From the NCBI GenBank assembly GCA_964490895.1, contig CAZBEI010000071.1, forward strand, positions 1-22,200: DNA of 22,200 nucleotides, written 5' to 3'. Within the stretch, counting starts at the first letter, position 1. Each line of letters starts with the position of its first letter. The position numbers and the translations under genes are program-made. The notes beneath the pieces were generated by a model, which worked only from the letters and a program-made list of their open reading frames with translations, ran no database searches and was not told the origin of the DNA. This document shows, in pieces, positions 22,194 to 22,200 of this stretch. The DNA is from JACRAO01 sp964490895 (GTDB lineage: Bacteria; Bdellovibrionota; UBA1018).

Positions 22194-22200
22194 AACCGAA

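Overview
The window is a densely coded chromosomal segment from a Gram-negative bacterium. By eye its GC content is a little above 40 %. It carries 17 well-supported protein genes and one complete tmRNA gene. The gene set (a PrkA/DUF444/SpoVR cluster, a long SecA with a zinc-binding C-terminal tail, one-piece tmRNA, three-subunit transhydrogenase, secreted Cys-rich and Ser/Thr-rich proteins of unknown family) fits a former 'Deltaproteobacteria' lineage, perhaps Bdellovibrionota/Oligoflexia. That placement is an inference from gene content, not a phylogenetic result.

Layout. Positions 1-218 hold no convincing gene; there are short repeats and a possible decayed ORF. Positions 219-3298 (minus strand) run in transcription order from an exported PQQ-type beta-propeller protein, to a two-TM K+ channel with RCK domains, to a separate cyclic-nucleotide-binding protein overlapping the channel gene. 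Positions 3348-6182 (minus) are the pntAA-pntAB-pntB operon of proton-translocating NAD(P) transhydrogenase, with 4-base overlap and 1-base spacing. Positions 6386-7738 (plus) encode a stand-alone HipA-family kinase with its own N-terminal helix-turn-helix (YjjJ type), behind an AT-rich, repeat-rich promoter region. Positions 7770-8934 (minus) encode two small exported proteins of unknown function. Positions 9144-13858 (minus) are the prkA-yeaH-spoVR stress operon. Positions 13927-19731 (plus) are tldE/pmbA, a PP2C phosphatase, a membrane-anchored M23 peptidase and secA, very closely spaced. Positions 19779-21805 (plus) are an uncharacterised two-domain protein and a Pit-type phosphate transporter. 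Positions 21842-22193 (plus) are ssrA (tmRNA), encoding the tag ANNDYALAA.

How they work together. The prkA operon and the tldE-secA operon diverge from a 68-base gap containing a perfect 8+8 palindrome that overlaps the likely -35 boxes of both promoters, so the two may be co-regulated. A Ser/Thr kinase (PrkA) and a PP2C phosphatase sit on either side of this control region. The most unusual sequence-level signals are: a perfect 14-bp inverted repeat that puts the TTG start of the propeller gene in a hairpin loop; a G8 tract one codon before the stop of the cNMP-binding gene; a 15-bp in-frame tandem duplication in the pntB 5' end; a strong hairpin between secA and the next gene; and the operator-like palindrome in front of the solitary HipA. 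I saw no CRISPR array, rRNA, tRNA or intact transposase.
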